Below, piece after piece: positions 33,440 through 41,047 of a DNA stretch of 64,000 nucleotides. Location of the stretch: NCBI RefSeq assembly GCF_044891285.1, contig NZ_JAUIYO010000002.1:62001-126000 (forward strand). The letters run 5' to 3'. The DNA comes from Pseudobacillus lumedeiriae. GTDB taxonomy: Bacteria > Bacillota > Bacilli > Bacillales > Domibacillaceae. The position numbers were made by a program, and so were the translations under genes. How positions within the stretch are numbered: position 1 is the stretch's first letter; the number at the start of each line of letters is the position of its first letter. A model generated the notes under the pieces. The model saw only the letters and a list, made by a program, of their open reading frames with translations, had not been told where the DNA came from and searched no databases.

Positions 33440-33662
33440 AAGTGTGAAAAAAAGTATGAAGGAACAGCCGCTTTCTCGGCAGTTCATATAATTTGCTCGT
33501 TGAAGAAGGTTATTATTTTGTCAGAAGGCAAGATCATGTTACACTGGATATAAAGTGAAATTCTTAGCGATAAAGGGGGAGCTTTTTCCTCCGTTGATAG
33601 AATAGGAAGCGCTTAAAAAGGATGAGTAGGAAGAAACAGTAAAAAGCATTTTTTTATCTTTA
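33440..33662 (+). other. Gene-free stretch with a possible promoter
   Basis: TTGTCA (33518-33523) and TACACT (33540-33545) with 16-base spacing could start a transcript. A GGGGGAG/CCTCCG hairpin follows near 33576-33595. No open frame with a ribosome site is visible. A small RNA is possible but unproven. Confidence 0.3.
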
Positions 33663-33722
33663 GGCTATGTGAATGACTATTGTTGATTGGAGCGAAAGTC
33701 AACAGGGGAGTTGGATAAAGCC
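33663..33722 (+). repeat. Dispersed repeat family 1, copy I (minimal, 60 bases)
   Basis: It runs from GGCTATGTGAATGACTATTG, TTGATTGGAGCGAAAGTCAACAGGGGAG to TTGGATAAAGCC. The whole GC-rich centre is deleted, leaving the two ends joined. It shows both the outer and inner inverted ends clearly. Confidence 0.88.
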
Positions 33723-33760
33723 TATCTTTAATTAAGTAATTGTTTATATTAATTTCTTTT

Positions 33761-33775
33761 TTAAAATTATTATAA
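33761..33775. promoter_or_regulatory. Candidate PerR box upstream of ykuU
   Basis: The 15-base site TTAAAATTATTATAA differs from the PerR consensus TTATAATnATTATAA at one position. It lies 7 bases upstream of the -35 element. The region is AT-rich, so chance cannot be excluded. Confidence 0.55.
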
Positions 33776-33782
33776 ATAATTG

Positions 33783-33811
33783 TTGACGTGAATTTCTGTA
33801 TCAATTATAAT
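33783..33811 (+). promoter_or_regulatory. ykuU: Strong sigma-A promoter of ykuU
   Basis: TTGACG (33783-33788) and TATAAT (33806-33811) are 17 bases apart and about 85 bases before the start codon. Confidence 0.9.
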
Positions 33812-33896
33812 GAAATTGTGATAAGGAAAGTAATTGAGAAAATAACTCTTACTTTCTCATTTATAATCAATATTTATTTTTGGAGGGATTTTAGTA

Positions 33897-34439
33897 ATGG
33901 CAGAACGCATGGTAGGTAAACAAGCTCCTCGTTTTGAAATGGACGCAGTATTGGCTAACAAAGAGTTTGGAAAAGTAAGTCTTGAAGAAAACATGAAAAA
34001 CGGCAAATGGACAGTATTGTTCTTCTACCCAATGGACTTTACTTTCGTGTGCCCGACAGAAATTACATCTTTATCTGATCGCTATGATGAGTTTGAAGAT
34101 TTAGATGCAGAAGTGATTGGTGTTTCTACTGACACAATTCATACTCACTTAGCTTGGATCAATACAGATCGTAAAGACAATGGTCTTGGCGAGCTTAAAT
34201 ATCCATTGGCTGCTGATACAAACCATACTGTTTCCCGTGAATACGGTGTACTAATTGAAGAAGAAGGAATCGCACTTCGTGGATTGTTTATCATTAATCC
34301 AGAAGGTGAACTTCAATATCAAGTAGTAAATCATAACAACATTGGCCGTGACGTAGAGGAAACTCTTCGCGTGCTTCAAGCACTTCAAACAGGTGGACTT
34401 TGCCCTGCTAACTGGAAGCCAGGACAAAAAACTCTATAA
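33897..34439 (+). CDS. ykuU: 2-Cys peroxiredoxin YkuU
   Basis: A 180-residue typical 2-Cys peroxiredoxin of the AhpC/Prx1 group. The peroxidatic C52 lies in FYPMDFTFVCPTE and the resolving C169 in GGLCPANW, and the GGLG-like segment (NGLGELKYPL) is present. It reduces H2O2 and organic peroxides in the cytoplasm using a thiol partner, likely thioredoxin or the adjacent YkuV. TGGAGGG precedes the ATG. A strong promoter and a near-PerR box lie upstream. Codon use looks optimised, suggesting high expression. Confidence 0.95.
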   Translation: MAERMVGKQAPRFEMDAVLANKEFGKVSLEENMKNGKWTVLFFYPMDFTFVCPTEITSLSDRYDEFEDLDAEVIGVSTDTIHTHLAWINTDRKDNGLGELKYPLAADTNHTVSREYGVLIEEEGIALRGLFIINPEGELQYQVVNHNNIGRDVEETLRVLQALQTGGLCPANWKPGQKTL

Positions 34440-34476
34440 GAGTTTTTATAGAGAAATAAATGAGCATAACAAACAG

Positions 34477-34505
34477 AAGGCCTAACGAATAAGTTAGGCC
34501 TTTGA
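34477..34505 (+). terminator. Terminator between ykuU and ykuV
   Basis: AAGGCCTAAC (34477-34486) pairs perfectly with GTTAGGCCTT (34493-34502) around a 6-base loop. Only a short T-run follows, so partial read-through into ykuV is plausible. Confidence 0.75.
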
Positions 34506-34551
34506 AAGTATAGGAAAATTGGATCTTAAGTATTAGAAGGAGGTTAATTCA

Positions 34552-35010
34552 ATGAAATTAAGAGAACCGATGCCAGAATTAAATGGTGCAACAGCCTGGT
34601 TGAATGGAGAAGTGACAAAAGACGAATTGGTCGGCGAAAAGCCAACACTTATTCATTTCTGGTCTATTAGCTGTCACTTATGTAAAGAAGCAATGCCGCA
34701 AGTAAATAACTTCCGGGATGAATATAAAGACAAATTAAATGTCGTAGCCGTTCATATGCCTCGTTCTGAAGATGATTTGAATATGGAACAAATCGAGGCA
34801 ACAGCGAAAGAACATGGGATTTCTCAGCCAATTTTTGTAGACAGTGAGCATAAATTGACTGAAGCATTTGAAAACCAATATGTGCCTGCTTATTATGTTT
34901 TCGATAAAGACGGTAACCTTCGTCACTTCCAAGCAGGCGGCAGCGGCATGAAAATGCTTGAAAAACGCGTAAATCGCGTGTTAGGAGAAACGGAGAAAAG
35001 CGAAGCATAA
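34552..35010 (+). CDS. ykuV: Thiol-disulfide oxidoreductase YkuV
   Basis: A 152-residue thioredoxin-like protein without a signal peptide. The redox site is C41-H-L-C44 in LIHFWSISCHLCKEAMPQV. The cis-Pro segment is QYVPAYYVFD, and the C-terminal HFQAGGSGMKMLEKRVNRVL is YkuV-specific. B. subtilis YkuV is a cytoplasmic thiol reductase or oxidase of known structure. AAGGAGG lies 9 bases before the ATG. Its place behind ykuU suggests it may recycle the peroxiredoxin, though this is inference. Confidence 0.95.
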   Translation: MKLREPMPELNGATAWLNGEVTKDELVGEKPTLIHFWSISCHLCKEAMPQVNNFRDEYKDKLNVVAVHMPRSEDDLNMEQIEATAKEHGISQPIFVDSEHKLTEAFENQYVPAYYVFDKDGNLRHFQAGGSGMKMLEKRVNRVLGETEKSEA

Positions 35011-35056
35011 AAGAAGTCATTTCAAAGTATAGACCGCGCCTATTTTATATATCTTT

Positions 35057-35137
35057 AGGCCGGTTGGAAACATTTTGCTTTTAACGAACGAAGCCTGACG
35101 AGGGACGGAGTGAAGAAAGCGGGCGTTTCAACAGCCT
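35057..35137 (+). repeat. GC-rich imperfect inverted-repeat element
   Basis: The ends AGGCCGGTTGGAAAC and GTTTCAACAGCCT are imperfect inverted copies around a GC-rich core (GAAGCCTGACGAGGGACGG). It is unlike both other repeat families and appears once here. It may be a copy of a further dispersed element. Confidence 0.5.
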
Positions 35138-35138
35138 G

Positions 35139-35168
35139 AAAGCCAGCTAATAAGCTGGTTTTTTTTTT
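35139..35168 (+). terminator. Terminator of ykuV
   Basis: AGCCAGCT (35141-35148) pairs with AGCTGGTT (35153-35160), one G-U pair, followed by T8. Confidence 0.85.
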
Positions 35169-35178
35169 GTGTGTCAGA

Positions 35179-35196
35179 TTGTGAAAAATGTCACAA
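35179..35196. promoter_or_regulatory. Rex/Fnr-like operator upstream of cydA
   Basis: TTGTGA-AAAATG-TCACAA is a perfect 6-base-arm palindrome. It fits the Fnr box (TGTGA-N6-TCACA) and, with one mismatch, the Rex box (TTGTGAA-N4-TTCACAA). Both regulators control cytochrome bd genes in Bacillus. It lies about 100 bases before the cydA start. Confidence 0.7.
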
Positions 35197-35295
35197 AATA
35201 TTCGATAAGGTTTAATTCTTTTATATATTAACCACTTACAATGGAGATAATAGGGAATATAAAAATGAGATAATGTAAGAGAAGGGGGTTTCTTT

Positions 35296-36627
35296 ATGGA
35301 ATTGGATAGTGTTATGCTCAGCCGAATGTTGACTTCAATGACATTGATATTTCACATTATTTTTGCCACAATCGGTGTCGGTATTCCAGTAATGATTTCT
35401 ATTGCTGAATTTATCGGGATTAGAAGAAGTGATCCCTATTACTTGCTGCTGGCACGCCGTTGGGCACGCGGTTTTACAATCACAGTAGCTGTTGGGGTTG
35501 TGACAGGTACGGCCATTGGCTTACAGTTATCTTTGCTTTGGCCTAGTTTCATGGAGGTAGCCGGACAGGTCATCGCTTTACCGTTGTTCATGGAAACATT
35601 CGCCTTCTTTTTTGAAGCTATTTTCCTCGGTATTTACTTATACACATGGGATCGATTTAAAAATCAGATGACTCATTGGCTTTTAACCATCCCAGTTATG
35701 ATCGGTTCTTCTGCTTCCGCGTTGTTTATTACGACGGTTAACGCATTTATGAATACCCCGCAAGGCTTTGATTTGGAAAATGGCAAAGCGGTGAACATTG
35801 ATCCGATAGCAGCGATGTTCAATCCAGCTACCCCGTCCAAAGTGTTTCATGTGATTACTACCTCTTATATGACTGCAGCAGCCATATTGGCAGCCATCGC
35901 CGCTTTTGCGATTATTAAAGGAAAGCGCGGCGCGTATGAAAAAAAGGCCCTGCGCTTAACGGTGATTTGCACATTTATTTTTTCAATTTTAACAGCAGTG
36001 GCGGGTGATGTATCCGCCAAGTTTTTAGCGGCGGAACAGCCAGAAAAGTTGGCAGCTGCGGAGTGGCATTTTGAAACAGAAAAAAATGCTGACTTAATTT
36101 TGTTTGGAACGATTGATGAAAATCATGAAATAAAAAATGAAATCCGTCTCCCGGGCTTTTTAAGTTTTTTAGCGGGAAGTTCATTTGATACAGTAGTTAC
36201 CGGGCTATATGATATACCTAAAGACGAACGTCCGCCGCTGTGGATTCATTATATGTTTGATCTCATGGTTACCATTGGCTTCTTTATCCTTGGAGTGTCG
36301 GGTGTTTATATTTTAATGGACAAAGTAAAACGGTTTAATGAGTTAAATAAGCCGCTGCTATGGATGATTACGGCTTCCGGACCACTTGCTATGTTAGCGA
36401 TTGAATTCGGCTGGATTTATGCGGAAGTAGGGCGTCAGCCGTGGATATTGAGAGGGTACATGAAAGTGTCTGAAGCTGCTACAACTAGCGATGGGGTTGG
36501 ATTAACCTTTATTCTATTTGCCCTCCTTTATTTAGTACTAGGCATTCTGTGTGCTGTCGTTTTGATTCGTATGTTTAAAAATGCACCGGCCGAAGCTGAA
36601 CTGGAACAACGTTTTCCAAACCGTTAA
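35296..36627 (+). CDS. cydA: Cytochrome bd-type quinol oxidase subunit I
   Basis: A 443-residue membrane subunit that binds the hemes and oxidises quinol. H20 in LIFHIIFATIGVGIPVMI fits the axial heme b595/d ligand. The conserved ALFITTVNAFMNTPQGF, the short Q-loop type (about 245-320) and the C-terminal GWIYAEVGRQPWI segment are present. The length matches B. subtilis YthA better than CydA, so it may be the cyanide-insensitive/YthA type. GAAGGGGG precedes the ATG. It forms an operon with cydB (24-base gap). A redox-type operator upstream suggests induction at low oxygen or high NADH. Confidence 0.93.
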   Translation: MELDSVMLSRMLTSMTLIFHIIFATIGVGIPVMISIAEFIGIRRSDPYYLLLARRWARGFTITVAVGVVTGTAIGLQLSLLWPSFMEVAGQVIALPLFMETFAFFFEAIFLGIYLYTWDRFKNQMTHWLLTIPVMIGSSASALFITTVNAFMNTPQGFDLENGKAVNIDPIAAMFNPATPSKVFHVITTSYMTAAAILAAIAAFAIIKGKRGAYEKKALRLTVICTFIFSILTAVAGDVSAKFLAAEQPEKLAAAEWHFETEKNADLILFGTIDENHEIKNEIRLPGFLSFLAGSSFDTVVTGLYDIPKDERPPLWIHYMFDLMVTIGFFILGVSGVYILMDKVKRFNELNKPLLWMITASGPLAMLAIEFGWIYAEVGRQPWILRGYMKVSEAATTSDGVGLTFILFALLYLVLGILCAVVLIRMFKNAPAEAELEQRFPNR

Positions 36628-36651
36628 TAAAGTGGAGGAGGATGAGAAAAA

Positions 36652-37671
36652 ATGAATTTAGAACTTCTCGGTATTACTGTTCTATGGACGTTTTTATACG
36701 GTTATTTAATTGTTGCATCCATCGACTTCGGTGCTGGCTTTTTTGCCTATTACGGAAAAATAACAAAAAAGGATCACTTGATCAATGATCTCATTTCGAG
36801 ATACTTGTCACCGGTTTGGGAAGTAACGAATGTCTTTTTCGTCTTTTTTTTCGTTGGGATCGTAGGTTTTTTTCCGAGCACGGCTTACTATTTTGGAACA
36901 GCTCTTCTCATTCCAGGAAGTGTAGCTGTTATCTTGCTCGCTATTCGTGGATCGTTTTATGCGTTTAATAATTATGGCTCACGAAATAATACCGCCTATT
37001 TGTTTTTATACGGAGCGACAGGCTTGTTAATTCCTGCTTCACTTTCTACAGCTTTAACAATTTCTGAAGGCGGGTTTTTAAAGACAGAAGGGGACAAAGT
37101 TATTTTTTTGGCGAAGGAGTTATTTACGAGTCCATATTCATGGAGTGTAGTAGCTTTATCCATTGTTTCGGTTTTGTTTATTAGTTCCGCATTTTTAACT
37201 TACTATGCTGATCGTGCAAATGATAGGGGAGCGAGGGCAATTTTACGTAAATTTGCTTTGTTATGGAGTCCGCCGACGATTGCGGCGAGTCTTCTTGTAT
37301 TCGTTTCGCTTCGGGAGCATAATCCTATTCATTTTGACAAAGCAGTAGGTGAGTATTGGTGGATGTTTGCTCTGTCTCTTCTTTGTTTTATGATTGCATC
37401 GTATTTAATTTATATAAAGAAAAAATTCGGCACCGCTTTTATTTTAGTGATGCTGCAATTTTTCTTCGCTTTCTTTGGCTATGGAGCGTCTCACCTGCCG
37501 TACATTTTGTATCCGCATATCATTCTTCATGAAAGTGTGACGAATGAAACGATGGCGACTGCGCTCGTTATCGCTTTTGTGTTGGGGCTGTTTTTGTTGA
37601 TACCGTCACTCTATTTGCTGATGAAGCTTTTCTTATTTGATGCGGATTACGTGAAAGGAAAAAAGAGATAA
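36652..37671 (+). CDS. cydB: Cytochrome bd-type quinol oxidase subunit II
   Basis: A 339-residue, eight-helix partner of CydA. It opens with ITVLWTFLYGYLIVASIDFGAGFFAYYG, followed by SRYLSPVWEVTNVFFVFFFVGIVGFFPSTAYYFG, both conserved in CydB/CioB. It completes the bd oxidase, which reduces O2 to water without proton pumping and with high affinity. GTGGAGGAGG precedes the ATG. The cydCD exporter genes, which follow cydAB in B. subtilis, are absent here, again pointing to the ythAB type. Confidence 0.92.
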   Translation: MNLELLGITVLWTFLYGYLIVASIDFGAGFFAYYGKITKKDHLINDLISRYLSPVWEVTNVFFVFFFVGIVGFFPSTAYYFGTALLIPGSVAVILLAIRGSFYAFNNYGSRNNTAYLFLYGATGLLIPASLSTALTISEGGFLKTEGDKVIFLAKELFTSPYSWSVVALSIVSVLFISSAFLTYYADRANDRGARAILRKFALLWSPPTIAASLLVFVSLREHNPIHFDKAVGEYWWMFALSLLCFMIASYLIYIKKKFGTAFILVMLQFFFAFFGYGASHLPYILYPHIILHESVTNETMATALVIAFVLGLFLLIPSLYLLMKLFLFDADYVKGKKR

Positions 37672-37747
37672 ATGAATCATACAGAGGATTGTTTCTATGG
37701 TAGAATGAGGGAGTAGTTAACTTCATTGAAATAGTGGAGGAATTCAT

Positions 37748-38410
37748 GTGAAAAAAGAATTCGTAGTAATAGGCTTAGGCCGTTTTGGCGGCAGTATTTG
37801 CCGGGCGCTTTCTGAGCAGGGAGTAGAAGTAATGGCGATTGATGTAGATGAAGATCGTGTCAATGAGTTTGCTGCTATTGCTTCACATGCTGTTGTAGCC
37901 GACACAACCGATGAATCGGTCTTAAAAAGTCTCGGCATCCGGAACTTTGATCATGTGATTGTAGCGATTGGTGACGATATTCAATCAAGTATTTTAACGA
38001 CGCTGATGTTGAAAGAAATTGGCGTAAAGCAAGTGACGGCCAAAGCGCAAAATGATTATCATGAAAAAGTACTCAGAAAAATTGGTGCCGATCATGTTGT
38101 ACATCCAGAACGGGATATGGGCCGAAGAATTGCTCATAATATGCTATCCAACAATGTTCTTGATTATCTCGAGCTATCCGATGAACATTCCATTATGGAG
38201 ATTGTAGCGAACAGTGTGCTGGCAGGGCATACTTTAATGGACTTAGATATTCGTGCAAGATACGGGATTAATATTGTAGCGATTAAAAGAGGAAAGGAAA
38301 TTATCGTTTCTCCACAGGCAGATGAAAAGATTTTGAAGGAAGATATCCTAATTGTTATTGGGGCAGATTCAGATATTAACCGTTTTGAGCAAAAAGCAAT
38401 GAATGGTTAA
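37748..38410 (+). CDS. ktrC: K+ channel regulatory subunit KtrC (RCK domains)
   Basis: A 220-residue KtrA/KtrC protein. RCK_N (about 1-125) has the nucleotide loop GLGRFGGS (9-16) and acidic AIDVDED. RCK_C (about 135-218) follows (DYLELSDEHSIMEIVANSVLAGHTLMDLDIRARYGINIVAIKR). It gates a KtrB/D membrane channel; ATP/ADP bind the N-domain and c-di-AMP inhibits through the C-domain in relatives. The start is GTG at 37748 behind TGGAGGAA. The membrane subunit is not in this window. The order ktrC next to rnjA matches B. subtilis. Confidence 0.95.
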   Translation: MKKEFVVIGLGRFGGSICRALSEQGVEVMAIDVDEDRVNEFAAIASHAVVADTTDESVLKSLGIRNFDHVIVAIGDDIQSSILTTLMLKEIGVKQVTAKAQNDYHEKVLRKIGADHVVHPERDMGRRIAHNMLSNNVLDYLELSDEHSIMEIVANSVLAGHTLMDLDIRARYGINIVAIKRGKEIIVSPQADEKILKEDILIVIGADSDINRFEQKAMNG

Positions 38411-38441
38411 AGGAGAGCGGCATAAGAGCTGTCCTTGTTAG

Positions 38442-38476
38442 AAAAAATGATGCAGTCGACGACTGCATCATTTTTT
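38442..38476. terminator. Bidirectional terminator between ktrC and rnjA
   Basis: AAAAAATGATGCAGTC (38442-38457) pairs perfectly with GACTGCATCATTTTTT (38461-38476) around a 3-base loop. It ends both convergent genes. Confidence 0.95.
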
Positions 38477-38479
38477 GTT

Positions 38480-40147
38480 TTATACTTCCATAATAATTGG
38501 GAGAATCATCGGACGGCGCTTCGTTTTCTCGTAAAGGAAAGGAGAGAGCGTGTCGATAATTTCGTTTTTGATTTCGGACCATTGAGTGGTTTTCTTACTA
38601 AGTACACGATGGATATGTTTATTCAGCATACTCTGTGCTTCGTAAATTAAGTCACCTGATTCACGCATATAAACAAATCCGCGTGAAATAATGTCAGGAC
38701 CAGCTTCCACTTTATATGTTTCCATATTAATGCTGACGACAACGATCACGAGACCTTCTTCGGAAAGAATACGGCGGTCACGGAGTACGATGTTTCCGAT
38801 ATCACCGATGCCGCTTCCGTCAATATAAACAGATCCTGAAGGAACCTTGCCAGCAAGCTGCGCAGAGTTTTTGCTGAGAGCAAGAACTTCTCCATTATCC
38901 ATAATAAAACAGTGGTCTTCAGGTACACCGCAGTCGACAGCAAGCTGCGCATGCATTTTTTGCATACGATATTCACCATGAATTGGCATGAAAAATTTAG
39001 GCTTGATTAGGCGCAGCATTAACTTTTGCTCTTCTTGGCTGCCGTGTCCTGACGTATGAATGTTGCTTAACGATCCGTGGATCACGTCAGCTCCAGCGCG
39101 GAAAAGGGCGTTAATGGTGCGGTTGACACTGATTGTATTGCCTGGAATTGGAGAAGAAGAAAAAACAACTGTATCGCCAGGCTGAATTTGAATTTGCCTA
39201 TGGGTACCATTGGAAATTCTCGATAGAGCAGCCATAGGCTCACCTTGGCTACCTGTACAAAGGATCGTTACTTGATCAGCTGGCAGTCGATTTAACTGCT
39301 GTGTATCAACAAATGTATCCTTTGGACAGCGGATATAACCTAAATCTTGACCGATGTTAATCGCTGCTTCCATGCTTCGTCCAAATACAGCTACTTTTCG
39401 GCCGTTTTCCACAGCGGCTTCTACGACTTGCTGCAACCGGTGGATGTTAGAAGCGAAAGTAGCGAAAATGATTCGGCCTTCTACTTTTCTAAAAATGTCT
39501 TGAATGCTTTCACCGACCTGGCGTTCAGACATTGTAAAGTTTGGTACTTCACTGTTCGTACTATCGGATAATAGACAAAGAACTCCTTCTTTTCCGATTT
39601 CGGCCATTTTTGTTAAATTGGCTGGTTCACCAACTGGCGTAAAATCAAACTTAAAATCTCCCGTATGCACAATGCTTCCAGGCGGTGTTTTCACGACAAT
39701 GCCGTAGGAGTCTGGAATACTATGAGTTGTCCGGAAAAAAGTGACCGATGTTTTTCTAAATTTAATGACATCGTCTTCATTGATTTCATGCATTCTTGTT
39801 TGACGGAGTAATCCATGTTCTTCCAGTTTGTTTTTGATGAGGCCGAGGGCTAACTTCCCGCCGTAAATAGGAACGTTCACTTGGCGAAGCAAGTAAGGAA
39901 TGCCGCCGATATGATCCTCGTGACCATGAGTAACGAATAGACCTTTAATTTTATCGGCGTTTTTTTCTAAATAAGTATAATCTGGAATAACATAGTCAAT
40001 GCCGAGCAATTCATCTTCAGGAAATTTAATTCCAGCATCAATTAAAATGATTTCGTCCTGAAATTGTACTGCGTAAGTATTTTTCCCGATTTCACCCAAA
40101 CCGCCAAGGGCAAAAACAGCTGTTTGATCGTTTTTTACCGCTTTCAT
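38480..40147 (-). CDS. rnjA: Ribonuclease J1
   Basis: A 555-residue metallo-beta-lactamase/beta-CASP ribonuclease. The zinc motif is H74-G-H76-E-D78-H79 (VTHGHEDHIGG), with the further ligands in VHTGDFKFD and the C-terminal segment IHGEYRM. RNase J1 is the main 5'-3' exonuclease and an endonuclease of Bacillus mRNA and 16S rRNA maturation. It starts 3 bases after the rpoY stop, so it is coupled with rpoY. Length and motifs are complete. Confidence 0.98.
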   Translation of the reverse strand: MKAVKNDQTAVFALGGLGEIGKNTYAVQFQDEIILIDAGIKFPEDELLGIDYVIPDYTYLEKNADKIKGLFVTHGHEDHIGGIPYLLRQVNVPIYGGKLALGLIKNKLEEHGLLRQTRMHEINEDDVIKFRKTSVTFFRTTHSIPDSYGIVVKTPPGSIVHTGDFKFDFTPVGEPANLTKMAEIGKEGVLCLLSDSTNSEVPNFTMSERQVGESIQDIFRKVEGRIIFATFASNIHRLQQVVEAAVENGRKVAVFGRSMEAAINIGQDLGYIRCPKDTFVDTQQLNRLPADQVTILCTGSQGEPMAALSRISNGTHRQIQIQPGDTVVFSSSPIPGNTISVNRTINALFRAGADVIHGSLSNIHTSGHGSQEEQKLMLRLIKPKFFMPIHGEYRMQKMHAQLAVDCGVPEDHCFIMDNGEVLALSKNSAQLAGKVPSGSVYIDGSGIGDIGNIVLRDRRILSEEGLVIVVVSINMETYKVEAGPDIISRGFVYMRESGDLIYEAQSMLNKHIHRVLSKKTTQWSEIKNEIIDTLSPFLYEKTKRRPMILPIIMEV

Positions 40148-40150
40148 ATA

Positions 40151-40360
40151 TTATAGCTGCTCCAATCGGTAGTTTGGTGATTGTTGTTCATAAGCTAAAT
40201 AAGCACCTTCAATTCCTTGGATGTATTCGATGTTATAAGGGCGGTTTTTTAATAAATTTCGTACTTCCCGTTCAGAAGCGGCCTCTGCATAAAGGGCTTT
40301 CGTATTTTCCCGTATAGCCACTTCAGAATTGTTTTCTTGATAATACACTTTAAAGATCAT
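40151..40360 (-). CDS. rpoY: RNA polymerase epsilon subunit RpoY (YkzG)
   Basis: A 69-residue protein from ATG at 40360 (MIFKVYYQENNSEVAIREN), with GGAGAG before it. The pattern EREVRNLLKNRPYNIEYIQGIEGAYLAYEQ is diagnostic of the Firmicute epsilon subunit, which sits on the polymerase core and can displace DNA-bound or stalled polymerase. It is the first gene of the rpoY-rnjA operon. A minus-strand TATAAT near 40533 may be its -10, leaving a long leader with a GC-rich repeat. Confidence 0.95.
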   Translation of the reverse strand: MIFKVYYQENNSEVAIRENTKALYAEAASEREVRNLLKNRPYNIEYIQGIEGAYLAYEQQSPNYRLEQL

Positions 40361-40460
40361 GTGTTTCTCTCCTTGTCCGATTAATATATTAAAACTGCAA
40401 TCCTGGAAAATTCTAGGTAAACAGTTCATCTCATTATGTTAATTATGCTCTCTTTATATC

Positions 40461-40515
40461 TGCCTTCAGCGCCCAGCTCCCAAGGTCACAAGCTGACTGC
40501 CTTCGTGCCGGTCTG
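40461..40515 (-). repeat. GC-rich repeat-like block in the rpoY-rnjA leader
   Basis: The text CTGCCTTCAGCGCCCAGCTC, CAAGGTCACAAGCTGACTGC and TTCGTGCCGGTC stands out in AT-rich DNA. It resembles an intergenic repeat I recall from other Bacillaceae (family assignment from memory). Short stems such as CAGCT/AGCTG are possible. Only one copy is here. The 687-base gap also holds the small gene at 40753 and otherwise nothing supported. Confidence 0.45.
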
Positions 40516-40717
40516 TCTTATACTTTTCTTATTATAAAGAATGTTTGTTTTTTTTTCATGTTTTTCACATTTTTGATGTTGCCAAATATATTTTATAAAG
40601 ATATTCAAAAGATGGAAAAAATCTATTTTAGGCCCCTTTGAGTTCACTGAAAACGTGTGACAAAGCGAGCGATTGTCCCCAGCTTACATGCGAGCTTTTT
40701 GGTATATACACAAAGAC

Positions 40718-40739
40718 AGCCCTTCATAAAGGAAGGGCT
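40718..40739 (-). terminator. Hairpin after the small cationic peptide gene
   Basis: AGCCCTTC (40718-40725) pairs perfectly with GAAGGGCT (40732-40739), 13 bases past the peptide stop codon. The T-tract after it on the minus strand is short (GTCTTTGTG). Confidence 0.65.
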
Positions 40740-40752
40740 ACACCATTCTTTA

Positions 40753-40824
40753 TTATGCGATTGATTTTCTTCTGAGCATGTCTCTCCACTGTTTAGCCAG
40801 CTTCTTTTTCAGCCTTTTTAACAT
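40753..40824 (-). CDS. Predicted small cationic peptide, 23 residues
   Basis: A very short gene with full signals. On the minus strand a promoter (TTGATT-17-TAAATA, 40862-40890) is followed by AAGGAGTG (40833-40840), an 8-base spacer, ATG at 40824, 23 codons, TAA, then a hairpin. The product starts MLKRLKKKLAKQW and ends RRKSIA, with ten Lys/Arg and one Asp; a helix would be amphipathic. I do not recognise it. It could be a membrane-active peptide, an RNA-binding basic protein like the Fbp proteins, or a leader peptide. It lies between rpoY and ykrA with its own transcription unit. Confidence 0.6.
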   Translation of the reverse strand: MLKRLKKKLAKQWRDMLRRKSIA

Positions 40825-40861
40825 AGTGGGATCACTCCTTAGGATTAGTTTAACACAAGTT

Positions 40862-40890
40862 TATTTAAATAAAAAGAGAAATGGAATCAA
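40862..40890 (-). promoter_or_regulatory. Promoter of the small cationic peptide gene
   Basis: On the minus strand TTGATT (40885-40890) and TAAATA (40862-40867) are spaced by 17 bases, about 38 bases before the ATG. Confidence 0.55.
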
Positions 40891-41047
40891 CCTGCATCGT
40901 GCCTGCTAATTAGTATGAGTAAATATAAGGATGATTATTTGTTTAGACGGGTGGTAATAAACGCCAGAAAGGTATGGTTTCGTTGACTTTTAGTAAAAGT
41001 TGAGATAGGTTGAACGAGGGAATAGATGGAGAGAAGGGGCTGTTTGT

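Noticed and set aside
38435..38650. 71-codon frame opposite the end of rnjA
   Set aside because: It starts in the terminator and is a shadow of rnjA.
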